Assembly (NCBI GenBank): GCA_014925825.1
Contig: JACGCK010000002.1
Location: forward strand, 1,116,001-1,180,000
DNA length: 64,000 bases
Source: Pholiota molesta
Taxonomy: Eukaryota; Basidiomycota; Agaricomycetes; Agaricales; Strophariaceae
Direction of reading: 5' to 3'
Below are positions 22,393-33,766 of the stretch, piece by piece. The position numbers were made by a program, and so were the translations under genes. Numbering within the stretch: the stretch's first letter is position 1; each line of letters begins with the position of its first letter. The notes beneath the pieces were generated by a model. It was given only the letters and a program-made list of their open reading frames with translations, ran no database searches and was not told the origin of the DNA.

Positions 22393-25003
22393 TCATTGAA
22401 GTAGATCAACATTTGCGTCTGGAATAATTGTAGATCCATTTTGAGGGGGCAGTTTTACCGTCTCGCTGACCGTAATAGAGCGCTTGGGTGCGGGTCTTAT
22501 ACCGTGGACGGCCTTGGCATCGGGCCCAAAATAAACATTGAGGCAAGGAGACGCCTTCAGCTGTTTAATATCGGCATGAATAATATCATGGCAGAACAAG
22601 TCCAGATCCAGATCATCCTGACAGACAGCAACGGTAAATCAAGGGTGGGCAATAATTGAAAGGAGAAACGTACGGCGTCGTAGCCTTTGGATTGGGGCAA
22701 ATGTAAACGATCAAAAATCCATAAGCAAAAAGAACGAAAGGAAGAAAAGCTTACCAAACGGCTGCTCGATTTCTTCGCCTGCAGCAATGAAGCCAAGATA
22801 AATAAACGCTGCAAGGGCAACACCGGGGATCGTGTGGTATCCGAATTGGCCGACAAGCTGGAATGGGAGGAAGAACAGATAGATCCAGACAGTACTAGCT
22901 AATCTTTAGTTGAAAGCACTTGGCTTGGATTTATGAAGACTTACTGTCTAGAAGTCGAAGAAAGGGCCAAAATGTATGAGATGTCTGGTCCACCGGAACA
23001 GAGAGTAAATTACCTTATGTGTACAGAATAAATGCTGTAAGCCGAGTCAGCTAACCTGAAATAAGTCGGAATCAAGACGATAAGACGTACAACGGCAATG
23101 GCGTAGTAAGAATACGCTCGAGGGCTAGGCACATCGCTTAGTATCAGAAATTGGACCTAAGGGACAAACACACTTACAAGACAAAGAGTCTTCAAAAGCA
23201 GCTATAGTTCCCATCATCGGACCCATACTCGAACCTAGACACAAAAATCAGTGTCCATTCCTATCTGTGGTACACCTATATAATCTCTAATTACTCACCA
23301 GGAACGGTACCGCGATCCTCCAACGTGCTACACCATTCGCTTAGACACCTTAGAATTTCAAGAGGAAGATTTTCGCCGCCTCCGGCAACCATGGGGCGAT
23401 GTTTTACATGCAAGCCAGAATGCAAAGGACCTGCCCACTGCCTATCGCTCGGACTAGTACCATCCCCTTGCTCCGTTTCGTGCTGCAAGTCAAACGCAAT
23501 AGATTTATACCCACTTAATGCGAATAGTTATGAGAGAGCCTTACCACTTCGCCCGGTGGTGGTGAAGCCTGTTGGGCCGTAGATCCCCGGCCAAATCGAC
23601 GTCGAATAGCGGATATTGCACCACCGAAGGGGATCAGGTCTCCGGCGACATTGTCCATTACATTGTCCTGAGGGGGCTGTGCGGAAGGCAGCAGAGGCTG
23701 GTGCTGGCTCTGCCCCGAGACGCTTGACAAATCCGAGGAGTTGGATCCTTTCCGAAGCAACGGACGCAGTGCGGAGGATGACGATGCACGAGAGGTGGAA
23801 GCTAGGCGCGATGGGTCAAACGTGCCATAGGCGTTAATGGGCGGGATGATGGGATTCATATCAACGAAGATGTGCGACGATGGACCCTCGAGGGTAGGTA
23901 TTTCTGGAGGAGCCGGAGAGAGTGTAGTTTCTTTTGTGATCATTTGCGCACGTCGCGGTGATGGCAATGAGGATGCAATAATTTCTTGAGCGTGCTTGTT
24001 CTCGTTGATGGTGTGATCATGCTATTATTTTCATTTTTAGCCAAAGGAGATTGCTGGATATTTAATGGAATTTACTCACATCATGCAGAGGGCGAATGCG
24101 ATGGTACAGATCTTCGTAGTAGATACCTAATTCTCCTTTTGTGCACGGTCAATAAAGGCCAGCGGCATATAAATATTATATTGCTTACCTCGAACATGAT
24201 GCTTGAGAGCGACACAGAACCTAGGTTGATCATTCAATACGATATAGTGAACAATTATAAGTAGGGCTTACCCTTCAACTAGATCCAAAGCCATCAACTT
24301 CTCAGCCATAACTTTGTTCAGCTCTTCCGTAGATCGTTGCAGCTGGCCGCTCTGGGTCTCTTCCGGTCTCTTCGGAGTCAAACAAGGAGGTACATGAAAC
24401 CAAATGAGTCGACTAAGGGTGCGCGAATTCCGGATGACGTCCGACCAACAAGTTCTCCCCATCCAATATCTGTCGTATCTGCAAGACAAGAACATCAATA
24501 AAGAACGATTCACACCCCAAGAAGAGAGCTGCTCTCACCCACTGATAGCACGATATGAAATCACAAAGCCAATGACAACCCCTATTCAAAGTGAGCAGTA
24601 ATTAGATTATTAACGGATGGCTGCAGACTCACCAAGAACAGTCAACATAACACCAGGGATCTCAAGGTTGACTATTCCTCGCATAGACAGGGTGACAACA
24701 ACTACGAATATGTCAGCACAAGGCTTTAAAGAAGACTACCAAATAGCAAACCCTTTACCTGCAGCAAAAGTCGTATGGAGCAGAACAGCAGGCCATATTC
24801 TCCAGATCTACACGCACACCTTGATCTTAGTACATGGCCTGTTGATTGAAGGACTGCAAATAATTACTCACGACAGAGCCGCGTCCCAAGGTCCGAGCAA
24901 AAAACGAATACGTCGGTATACCGGGCACAAAATGCTGGCCTGGCGTTGGACGCGACGCTGGTAGAAGTGGACGATTTCCCGTCATAGTTCGTTTACTGAC
25001 CAT
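22393..25003 (-). CDS. bestrophin (RFP-TM) family anion channel with a 3-nt exon
   Basis: Sixteen exons: 24872-25003, 24759-24807, 24633-24701, 24539-24581, 24272-24478, 24189-24220, 24080-24135, 23545-24021, 23299-23482, 23178-23234, 23091-23124, 23014-23034, 22945-22947, 22755-22894, 22674-22684 and 22393-22617; about 579 residues. Family signatures are VISYRAISGYDRYWMGR, GFCVALKHHVRGELGIYYED, NLPLEILRCLSEW, SLERILTTPLPFIYSVHIRH, TVWIYLFFLPFQLVGQFGYH, FIAAGEEIEQPFGYD and DLDLDLFCHDIIHADI. Fungal members are putative Cl-/HCO3- channels of the plasma or organelle membrane. About 120 extra residues, Ser/Pro-rich and carrying RRRFGRG, interrupt the middle and are probably cytoplasmic. The exon ACA at 22945-22947 completes Arg-His before TVWIYL; an 11-nt exon encodes GYDA. 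The start is the first ATG; an alternative is at 24985. Confidence 0.9.
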
Positions 25004-25551
25004 CTTTCAAGTTGGCGGAAACGAGCGGCCGCCAAAATGTCGCAGACACAGCTCTGAGGACTGGGAGATGGTAAAGGTCGATGGAAGAAAACGATGGGCG
25101 CGCGGCGCGCGCTGGCAACAAACGACGCTCCGCATTTCTGCTTAGGACCCTGTACATAAACACGATTCTCTGATCAGTGATTCCCGAGCGCAATGAGATC
25201 AGAGTTACTATCACGTGACCGTATATTTTTGGAGATTGAACGGATGAGAGTTTTCGGTTGAGCGCAGTGCTGACCAGGACAGGACAAGGCTCGAGCGCTC
25301 CGAGAATCTTGGACGCCCGTGGGTGCCAACATTCAACAGGCATCATTCCAACCAGTCGCATCCCCTGGATACCCCAGCTCCTCTTGTCTGTATCTGCCAT
25401 CACCCATAAAGCAACGCGCGCATAGATATCTTTCTAGACTTGCGCTGTAATTTCTCCTTGCGCGCATATCCTACTGCGGACAGAGCACTTGCGACGTAGC
25501 AACCAGTCTTGAGCTCGAACCACGTCAAGCTATCAATTCAAAATTTCAACC
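25004..25551. promoter_or_regulatory. divergent promoter region with CACGTG
   Basis: 548 bp between the bestrophin start (leftward) and the acidic-protein start (rightward). A CACGTG palindrome sits at 25212-25217. An open leftward frame here is out of frame with the bestrophin and unconserved. Confidence 0.45.
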
Positions 25552-26188
25552 ATGTCTGCGGAAGCTACAGTCACCAAACCAGGACACCCCGAAGACGCCC
25601 CCGAAGTTGTGAACGGCCAGAATGAAGAGGCAACCATTGTAGACAGCCTCGGCGACGAAGAAGATGACAGCGACGACTACGGCGAGGATGAAGAAGCCGA
25701 TTACGAGGTGCGTTATTGTTCTCGCCCTCGTTTGATCCCGCGACCCACCTTTGGTTCCGCTTAGGAGGATAGGCAAATTGTCGGAGACGAAGATGATGAC
25801 GAAGAAGAAGAGGAGGAGGAGGAGGAGGAGGAAGGCGAGGGCGCAGAGGCCAACGGGGTATGTCCACGTACTTCTCACTTGTCGCTCAAATATTTACATT
25901 AATAATAATTCTCGGTAGGGAAAGGCAACATTGACGCATCTCCTTCTCGGAAATGTGCGTAGTCTCGATGCTCGAATTAGAAACAAGAATCTGACCGCTC
26001 AAATATCGGACTTATAGCCTAACGCACCTGTCGAAGGTGACGACTTCGAGGACGAAGAGGAAGAGGAGGAAGAGGACGACGAGTACGTCTTCGAGCCAGA
26101 ACCGGCTCCCACCGCCACCAAGAAACGCTCCCGCGAGGAAATCGCTGATGACGACGACTCGCAAGGTGGCAAAAAAATCAAAGCCTAG
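25552..26188 (+). CDS. highly acidic, probably nuclear protein
   Basis: Four exons, 25552-25707, 25765-25857, 25919-25954 and 26018-26188, give about 151 residues. The protein is dominated by Asp/Glu runs, including an uninterrupted stretch of more than ten Glu in exon 2 and another acidic block in exon 4. A short hydrophobic segment (GKATLTHLLLGN) is encoded by the 36-nt exon 3. The C-terminus holds TKKRSREE and GGKKIKA, which look like a bipartite nuclear localization signal. Such composition is seen in histone-binding or nucleolar acidic proteins such as prothymosin-like factors, but I cannot assign it to a known family. The four introns-and-phases are clean, which supports a real gene. 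It is divergent from the bestrophin. Confidence 0.75.
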
Positions 26189-26655
26189 ATGGGAGCCTTG
26201 TCTCTCAAAGCACACAAGCGAGCTTTCCTGCTGCTCGAAACTAAAATGAATCAACCTAATAAAATCTCGAAGAAAATATGTTGTGTAAAGTGTACATCCT
26301 TTTTTTGTTATTCTTTTTTATACCTCAGCGGTTGCTCCATATTTATACATGTGTATGTACCCTATAACGCTCTTAGATTGGACGTAGCTTTCGCTGAGTA
26401 GGTAAACTTGTTGTACATAACCATCTATAACGGACTACGATGTTGTGTTTTATCGTATTATATCGTTGAATACATGGGAACACCTGAACACCCAATGAAG
26501 AGATGTAGATTTGGAACACTAGGCAGTTGACATTTGGAAGCCAAACTATTATTACAAACACATACAAGAATATTGTAGTATACAGAAAGAAGTTTAGAGT
26601 CATGAAGTCGTATATACAAACCTAACGGAAGCCCAACAGGTCAGCAGCATGGACT
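26189..26655. other. convergent AT-rich intergenic region
   Basis: 3' flanks of the acidic-protein gene (+) and the PNPOx-like gene (-). AT-rich with long T runs. No open frame of interest. Confidence 0.5.
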
Positions 26656-27470
26656 TTAGGGAACCAGCTCCAGCTCCTCCCAAACGCCGGGAGCGCCTTC
26701 TTTTTTCTTGAAGAGCGTTCGCCTATTCGGAACAACGCCCAACTCAACCATATCAACTTCCAATGGATCGATAACAACAAGCGTAAAATGGGATAGAGCG
26801 GTGTCCCACAGCCGCTTCGCCTCCTCGTACCCCTCCTTGGCGGGATCAGGCTCGTCGAGGCTTTTATGCCAGGACTCCGCCTCCTTCTGCCCGCCTTCCA
26901 AAACGGACCCAGGCGCCGGCCGCAGCCACGTCGCGCGCATACCCGGGCTCATCGCCGTGAACATCCCGCGCCGCGTCTCCTCCCAGTCGTGGCCTCTGAA
27001 CCCATACATCGCGCTCTCCGGCGCGGCGTCCGCGAAGGCCGCTGCGCACTGCGCGTAGAGCGGGGTGCTCGGGGCGGGGATAAGGTATATGGAGGACGCG
27101 AGGCGGTATTGCTCGCGCGTGCCGTCCATCCACCACACCACCTCCGCGCGCGGGTCCGCGAGGAGCTGGCTGACCTTGGGCGAGCGGACGTCGGTCGAGC
27201 TCAGGAGGAGCGGGAGGCCGGGGTTGGCCTTGTTCTCGAGGAAGGAGCGGAAGATTTGCGAGCGGACGCGGGGGACGACTTGGTTGAATATGTTGAGGGT
27301 CTCGAGCGTCGCGATTTGGATGACTGGAGCAGGCGAGAGAATTCAGTTTAGTTAGATGCTGCGGTTTCTGGTTAGTCTGATGTAGGGGCGAATTATGCAC
27401 CTGTCTGATCTTTGTATTTGCTGAGGCCTTGTTCAACGGCGGCTTTCCAGCGAGGTATTTTCAAGGACAT
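26656..27470 (-). CDS. PNPOx-like flavin-binding protein
   Basis: Two exons, 27401-27470 and 26656-27323, give about 245 residues. The sequence fits the pyridoxamine 5'-phosphate oxidase-like split barrel, Alr4036-type FMN-binding domain. It starts with MSLKIPRWKAAVEQGLSKYK, then VIQIATLETLNIFNQVVPR, LLLSSTDVRSPKVSQLLADP, EVVWWMDGTREQYRLA, a C-terminal LWDTALSHFTLVVIDPLEVD and a final Glu-rich turn. The order of strands (thiol-free first strand, R-S-x-K-V segment, W-W strand, R-x-x-G/A) is that of the family. The enzymatic reaction is not established for this subgroup. The ATG at 27470 is the first in frame, 156 bp from the divergent Nudix start, so the two genes probably share a promoter. 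Confidence 0.82.
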
Positions 27471-27626
27471 CGTCGGCGTTGAGATGAGGAGTGGTGATTT
27501 AGGGGGGTGAGATCATATAGACACCTAATCTTATCTATCCCCTTATAGGTCACATTAATTACATGGTAGACACGCCTCCGATATACCCTCTTGTGGTATC
27601 CCAGTCAACAGCCAGAAATATCAGAA
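27471..27626. promoter_or_regulatory. short bidirectional promoter
   Basis: Only 156 bp separate the start codons of the PNPOx-like gene (-) and the Nudix gene (+). Any core promoter elements for both must lie here or inside the 5' ends of the genes. Confidence 0.45.
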
Positions 27627-28729
27627 ATGCCAGACGATCTCCCAAGGATATTAGAAACTACAGACCTACCGATATCTGAAGCCAAGTAAGCATCAGTCGT
27701 CCTAGGTAGCCTGTCGACTCCAGCATCAACGATATTCACATCAATCCTACATAGATGGATTACTTTGAAAAAGGCGACCTATCTAGATCAAGATGGGAAA
27801 CAGGTTCATCGAAATATTTATTGATTGTTCATCCTGTCTAATAATCTTTCTCGAAGAGAGTATGGGAATACGCAGAAAGGAAGACGCGGGCTAAAGCATC
27901 TGGAGTCGATGGTGAGCAACCCTACATGTTCGTCGTGCCGTCGCTGAGCGCTGATCGCTGTTGTTCTGCAGGCGTTGCTGTACTCGCAGTTATACGCTCG
28001 AAGACCAATGCTTTCCCCGTGTCAACAATTCTTATTGAGCAATACAGGCCTCCCATTGGGAAATTCCTCATTGGTACAGTTGACGTCTTCTTACGAGCAT
28101 TTGAAACACTCTTACACGATATGATCCCCCAAATGACAGAACTGCCAGCAGGTAGGCTTAACAGCAGTTCCCATAGAATAATCGACATTTTCTAAGTCTC
28201 AACTCTAGGGCTGGTCGATGAGGGCGAAACAGTAGAAGCGGCTGCAATCCGCGAACTTCGTGAAGAAACAGGATACATCGCCGACGAAGTCCTGCAAATG
28301 TCTCCCGTCATTGTCGCCGACCCAGGTACGTTCCAAAAAAATCATATAAATATTTCTGACTGTCCTCACCCTGCCATACTACAACACAGGAATGACCAAT
28401 GCCAATATGCAACTCGCTGTTATCAGCGTCACAATGGAGGACAAGCTGGAGACGCCCGTACCCCAACTTGACGCCGGCGAACACATCGTTACGCGGGTCG
28501 TGGAACTCGCACACTTGCAAGATGCGTTAAATGGTAAGCAATGTTCTCAGAGACTAAAAAGCCTTCCCTCTGAGATCGTATTGTTCCCCAATAGAGTATG
28601 ACAAGCAGGTTCGATTATCGACTCTTATTACACGATTAAAGGCTTATTTTTTGTCATTAGGGATTTGTAGTCAATGCGCTCGTGACGCACTTTGCATTCG
28701 GATATACAGTTGCTCAGCAGTTCAAATAG
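27627..28729 (+). CDS. Nudix hydrolase, ADP-ribose pyrophosphatase type
   Basis: Nine exons, 27627-27685, 27755-27803, 27857-27911, 27972-28073, 28140-28151, 28209-28325, 28390-28533, 28595-28608 and 28661-28729, give about 206 residues. The 23-residue Nudix box spans residues 93-115 with Gly93, Glu99, Arg107-Glu108, Glu111-Glu112 and Gly114 all present, which is the metal-binding GX5EX7REUXEEXGU pattern. Upstream [37 protein letters not shown] and downstream [18 protein letters not shown] match the NUDT5/YSA1 group, which hydrolyses ADP-ribose to AMP and ribose 5-phosphate. Exons of 12 and 14 nt are required to keep these motifs together. One donor is GTTCAT. The length is usual for the family. 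Confidence 0.9.
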
Positions 28730-29162
28730 CACTTTGGGTTTTCGATAGTGTGACTAACCCAACAGGAAAATAGCCTCTGAGGGTCAAATTCCATTCAGTT
28801 CGGATCAGAATTTACTAAATGAGGGTAAAACTTATGAGAGGGAGTCAGTATGCTCAGTGGATCCGAAGCGCAGAGTGGCATGTATTTCGCAAGCATTGCC
28901 TATGGGCGCATTATCAAAAGACCGAGGGCTTTTTGGTGCACTAAGCCAGTGATAATAGGGATGAATATCTCTCGTTATTTTCTCTACAGAAGCTTTCAAA
29001 GATAAGAATCTGCAGCTTTGAGTGAGTCTGAACAATCTCCGGAAGCCGACTTGAAACTTGAAAGGAGGTGGCCTTCCTGCCCAAATTAGTACCGGCCAGT
29101 GCTTTAACTGTGGCACGCATTTCCTCAAATAAGATAAAACGAGCTCAAATTCCCTCTAACTT
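28730..29162. other. intergenic region
   Basis: Nudix 3' flank and upstream sequence of the FunK1 relic. A leftward 98-codon frame at 28832-29128 has no family features. No missing kinase N-lobe is recognizable here. Confidence 0.45.
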
Positions 29163-29169
29163 TATATAA
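29163..29169 (+). promoter_or_regulatory. TATA-like box before the FunK1 relic
   Basis: TATATAA lies 34 bp before the ATG at 29203, so the relic may still be transcribed. Confidence 0.35.
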
Positions 29170-29202
29170 CATCTAATCCAAAAAAAAGTTATCATATCAA
29201 CC

Positions 29203-29978
29203 ATGCGCGCCATCGCTCGACACAATCATCATATATCTCAATATAAACCCCAACATATATCTAGATTCTCAGTACAGCCTCCCAGAAGCTTGCATCAATT
29301 CAAGCATCCTCAAGAGGTCCTACGCGCCGTCCGCGACGCGATTTCTGGTAATGCCACAATTTAACACGGTCTTATCTATTCATCTGACAGCGTCGCGCTT
29401 TCACAGCCCACGGACACCATTATATGTCCACTGGCGCAACACACGGTGGCATAAACGTCGATACCATCTGCATTGGAGCCCCTCCTTCCGCACCTCACGT
29501 CCACGGATTCCTAATTGAGCCCTCCGCACGCACCCACGATCCCACTTTCAAATCCTTTCAGTCCCTCTCAGGAATCATATCTCGGAAGCAAAATTTTCCA
29601 ATTGACTACCTCGACGAGCTAGAGTCATTCTACTACGTCCTCGCCTGGATGTGCTACGCTTACGACGGCGGCGTCGATGGCAAGCCCTATTTTACGCCCG
29701 CGTACCGGCGTTCTTCTCCCCTCACACCCTGGGCGGCCAATCCAACCTCGCGCGAAGCGATACTGGAGAAAGAAGCGATGCTTTTTGAAACCGGGATTCG
29801 TTATAGCCATGCTCCGGTGTCCGATTTCTGGGGTGGAGAGGCGTTCCAGGAGCTCTTGGACAACCTGCACTATGTGATACGGTCGCGGTATATAGCAAAG
29901 ACAGAACTTGGCCGACCGCGCACTATGGAAGAGCTGCGGTTAGATGCGGGGAGGACTACGAAGCATGCTTGGGCTTAA
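29203..29978 (+). pseudogene. truncated FunK1 pseudokinase
   Basis: This is only the C-terminal part of a FunK1 kinase. 29203-29347 reads QFKHPQEVLRAVRDAISG, the helix before the catalytic loop. 29391-29978 continues RRAFTAHGHHYMSTGATHGG and onward through YLDELESFYYVLAWM to a stop. Compared with HGDVNMENILL in the intact FunK1 of this window, the catalytic loop reads HGGINVDTICI: the catalytic Asp is Gly and the metal-binding Asn is Thr. The DFG equivalent (IDLDLA) is replaced by IEPSAR. The only GT-AG intron available, 29348-29390, puts the second part out of frame. A splice 5 nt earlier would restore GQRRAF, but the AG is missing there. The N-lobe and the Lys strand are absent. I infer a decayed copy; translation from the ATG at 29424 could still make a 184-residue fragment. 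Confidence 0.65.
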
Positions 29979-31096
29979 TCAATACGACGCTGTTCAAACT
30001 TGAACGGCGGGTTAGGAGTTAGCCAAATCCTGTCCCTCGTTATGTGATCATATAGCATTGAACATGTACTACTGACTTTCGATCATAGTCATGAAAGAAA
30101 TTTTTATCAATTTAAGATAGGATGCAAAGAAAGTAAAAGCAATGAGTGGCATCAATTGACCACTGAATATGTACAGGCGCTAATTTCCTATTTAGGCGCC
30201 CAATTCCATGTGATACCAACGTCGGGCCACTGAACAATCAATCGCAAGCGTTGAATAGTGTGGCTTAGCGTATCCCATTAGGCTCAGCGGCGCCTGTGTG
30301 CCGATAGGTATATAAGAAGTTTTGTTAGAACATGCATCAATTGATCACAAGCGCCAATTGCCTGTTTAGGCGCCCACAATGTGCCACTAAGCAACCAGCC
30401 ACAAGCGTCTTAAAAGAAAGGAAAACTTATGCAACGCTAACTTTAGTGGCGCAAGCATGTCGAAAAGTATATAGCGGGATGCCAGCGTGGACTCTGGAGA
30501 CTGGAGGGCTCAATCCGAATGAGTCATTAATCACTTGATGAGCGTGATACGCGCTTATGATATCTCTTCAGATATGAAAGGATTAAATCTGCTAGCAGCT
30601 CGACGGTCGTCAAAACAGCCGGAGTAGGTCTTATGTTCATGATCCGTTGAATCTTGATACATAGATAAATTGTAACAAGATATCTTGTGTTTAAGTAGCC
30701 TGAGATTTACTCGTACTAGGCTCGAGCTCGCAGAAACAACAATTCAACCCAGATTCAACCACATATGTACTGCAACTATTTCGAACGAACGTTTTTTGAC
30801 TTAGGCTGAGGTGAAGATAGAAAAATATGAATGATATCGAAAAATCTGCGAAAGCGTTGGAGCATTAACAAATGGGCAGTATGTCTGGGTAAATAAAAAT
30901 GTGCAACAGGATAAATAACTCGATAAAGAATCATGTAATCAGTCCGCCCAAGCATGAATAAGAAATGAAATCAGAGCATAGCTAGGCAAATAACAGAAAG
31001 CTGCATATACCCTTTCAATTAGTAAAAAAAAATCAAATCCGTAAAAAACTTTGATGTCGAAGATTTCGTTTCGTATCAGTGTTCAACCCAAACAGT
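29979..31096. other. AT-rich intergenic region with a diverged tandem duplication
   Basis: Between the FunK1 relic and the stop of the TPR-like gene. It contains the two-copy repeat described separately (30151-30476) and AT-rich sequence beyond it. No gene is seen. Confidence 0.5.
30151..30476. repeat. diverged two-copy tandem repeat
   Basis: Copy 1 (about 30151-30316) and copy 2 (about 30336-30476) share the same order of blocks: ATCAATTGAYCAC, TTTAGGCGCCCA, GCCACT, CAAGCGT, GGCGC and a terminal TATATA. Spacing differs by small indels. The shared order indicates an old local duplication of about 160 bp rather than chance. Confidence 0.55.
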
Positions 31097-33766
31097 CTAA
31101 GCACCATCTAGCTCTGGCAAATGCACCGCACCGAGCCAGGCCAATATAACTTCCACTCTAGGGCCATGCAAAGGGATATTGATCGTCATAGGTTTCTTCT
31201 TGCTGCCAGCCCCAGCCTTGTCCGCGGCCGCCTTTTCTGCCCGTTCCCGTTGGCGCTTAGCGACAGGTGCCAACAAGATTCGCGCAAAATCTAACGCCTC
31301 GGCCGCATCAGCGCGGACGTGGATATGTTCTTCGGCGTTTCTCCCCGTAGCATGTTGAGAAGTATTGCCATTAGAGGTAGCAGGCTGAGGGGAAAGATCG
31401 TCCACATATGAGGCACTGGACAGGACATTCTGGCGCGTCGAAGAAGAGGAAGACCCAACATGGTGATCGTCCATAAATCGTGATATGAGTTAGATTTCTC
31501 CATGATCGGAGATACTGGAAGTGCTATGTGATGACCTTCAATAGCAAGTCTGCATTTTCCTCGTTGAGCAGATAACGAGTGAGGTTGAGTGCCATTCCTC
31601 CAACCGCCGGCCAGACGCTCCAGAACCTCGATAAATTCGGCCTGCGCCATAGATCTGGGTGGTAGGAAGATTGGATAACCTTCCAAGCCGTCTACGACGG
31701 ATGCAGTGCGAATGAAGGCGGGAACAAGAGCCGAAAATTCTGCGAGCATCAGTTGACATATAAGGACGCTGAAATAGGACTCGACAAGAAGTGGATGGTA
31801 GGTGGTGAACATGGAAGGAGCATCCTGAATTGGCGGGGGCATATTCGCATGAGTCCCCGGGCGCATAGATTCAGAGAGTAAAAAAGCATAGTCGGCCTGA
31901 AAGGCAAGGTCGCCATCCGGTATAGCATTGGATGATTCCAAGGAGTCGAAATGCGCCAGGAATTTTTCGTGATCCCGAAGACCTTTCTTCAAGAGCTGTG
32001 TGACGTAATCCCTGAACGCTTTCTCTCCGAGAGCACTGGAATAGGCGAGAAGTTTTTCACCATCGGAGCGTCCTAAGGGTCCCTCGGGATTGCCAATCTC
32101 AACCCCGCCATATTTGCCGTTTACGATATAACACAATCGCAATTCAGCACCATCGACGGAAGGTGTCTTATGAACACCCTCTAATTTGAGCACAGCGGCT
32201 TCTATCATATGCATCGCTTGTTGAAGATAAGCAGCCCCACGCAGGAACAAAAGTTGAGGTTCGATGGGGTCCGGGGCATCTTCTAATATAGATGCATGTT
32301 TTAGAAGCGGTTCCCCGTCCGACCCATCGGCCCCATTTTCCATCGCGCTGGTACCATCAGGTGGGGCTTGTCCATTGGTGTGATTAGATGTACCACCCTT
32401 GCGTCGTTTTCCTTGCTTGTTCGTCCGCGAATCGCTCTGAGAGCTGTTGTTACGGTGAACCGTCTTCGCCTTTCGAATAGCTCTTGCTTCTTTCAGAGCA
32501 TAGGTGAAGTCTTTTGTAGCCTGTGAAAATTCGTCTCGGAAGCAGTGCACGATCCCGCGTGTTCTATAATATTCAAGGTGCTGGGGATATGCCAATATCA
32601 ATTCGTCCAAAACATTTGTGGTGGTCGACTCGGCTAGTTGCCTACGATATGTGTTAGTACACGAAGGCAAGATAAAAAAACGACAATCACCGAGAGGGTA
32701 TTTTCTCATGGAAAAAGTGAACGTATTTCGCGTCAGCGTCGTTCGGGTCTGGATAAGACGCATAAAAAATATGACAAGCCAAACAAGAAATGGGTGCTCA
32801 CCGACTTTGAGAACTCGTTCAGCCACGTCGTCAAACACGCTCCCTCCTTGCATGACCATCACACTGGACGCTATTTCGTCAGTTCTATATGCTTGTGCCA
32901 ACTTTTGTACAGCAAGCGCTCTTAATCGATGAATACGTATAGGAGACATGGCTACGTTCCTTCCCCCTCCGTTGTTACCTCCGAGAGGGTTGAGTCCAAG
33001 TGATTGAGCAGCAGCCCATGGACTATTATTGAGTGAAGACCCAGATCTCATAGAGCCTAATTCTGCGGCAGAGAGGCCAGAAGAAGCACGGACAGATAAT
33101 TCAGCAGCTTCATCGATGAGTCGGCGAATATTCCTGACAGAACGAAAGACACCAGGATCGATTGGAGGAGGCGTAGCTTTACCCGGCTTGGGAGAGGGAA
33201 ACGTAGGTGGAGGTGGTAATGGCGCGAATGTATTGTGTGGCGAATCTGGAGGAGTGAAATTTCCAAACTGATGGAAACGGTCGCGTTGTCTTCCAAAGGG
33301 AACGTTGGGAGAAGGTGGCATAAGGGAAGGTATGCGTGTCTCAGAGCCCGACAATGTTCCAGGATCGAGATTGAGGTTCAAGAGAGAATCCAGGAGCTCG
33401 AGAGGGAGTTGGAGCCAAGGTCCCTAAGGAAGGGTTGAGTTTGATCATGGAAAACATGGACTGGCGACTGCACACCTACGTGATATGAGCTTATATAGCG
33501 CCAGTGTTTATTTCTGCTGATACAGAGCACAGGGGTCGGCCTTCAGCATCTCCGTCGTCTTTGGACGCCGTTCTCTGCGTCGAGTCTTTAGATTTAGCGG
33601 ATTTCTTGGACTTCTTTTTCTTCTTCTTCTTCTGAGTGACGGTAGGAGATTCATCCGGAACTTCAACATCGATGGAAGTCGGAGACGTGCGCCCAGACTG
33701 TGTAAGAGGTGTCGATAATTCCGAGACCGGGGGCGTGTCTGGCGGTGAGCTCAAAGAAGTGACCAT
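31097..33766 (-). CDS. TPR-like protein of unknown function
   Basis: Best model has six exons: 33524-33766, 32802-33423, 32691-32748, 31605-32641, 31536-31549 and 31097-31429; about 768 residues. The N-terminus holds a Lys-rich run (about residues 46-60) after a Ser/Pro-rich start. The middle contains helical segments with TPR-like spacing: ERVLKVDPNDADAKYVHFFH, VLDELILAYPQHLEYYRTRG, DEFSQATKDFTYALKEARAI and QLLFLRGAAYLQQAMHMIEA. A basic KQGKRRKGG patch lies between. The end is helical, with KRQRERAEKAAADKAG and PLHGPRVEVILAWLGAVHLP. The exon at 32691-32748 is required for phase and restores a continuous helix. The 3' splicing (31430-31640) is uncertain: the frame must change there, and the chosen 14-nt exon is the solution with consistent phases. 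The function is not recognized. Confidence 0.75.

Noticed and set aside
24993..25403. Leftward 136-codon frame overlapping the bestrophin start
   Set aside because: It is in a different frame from the bestrophin and shows no conserved features; it is probably promoter sequence.
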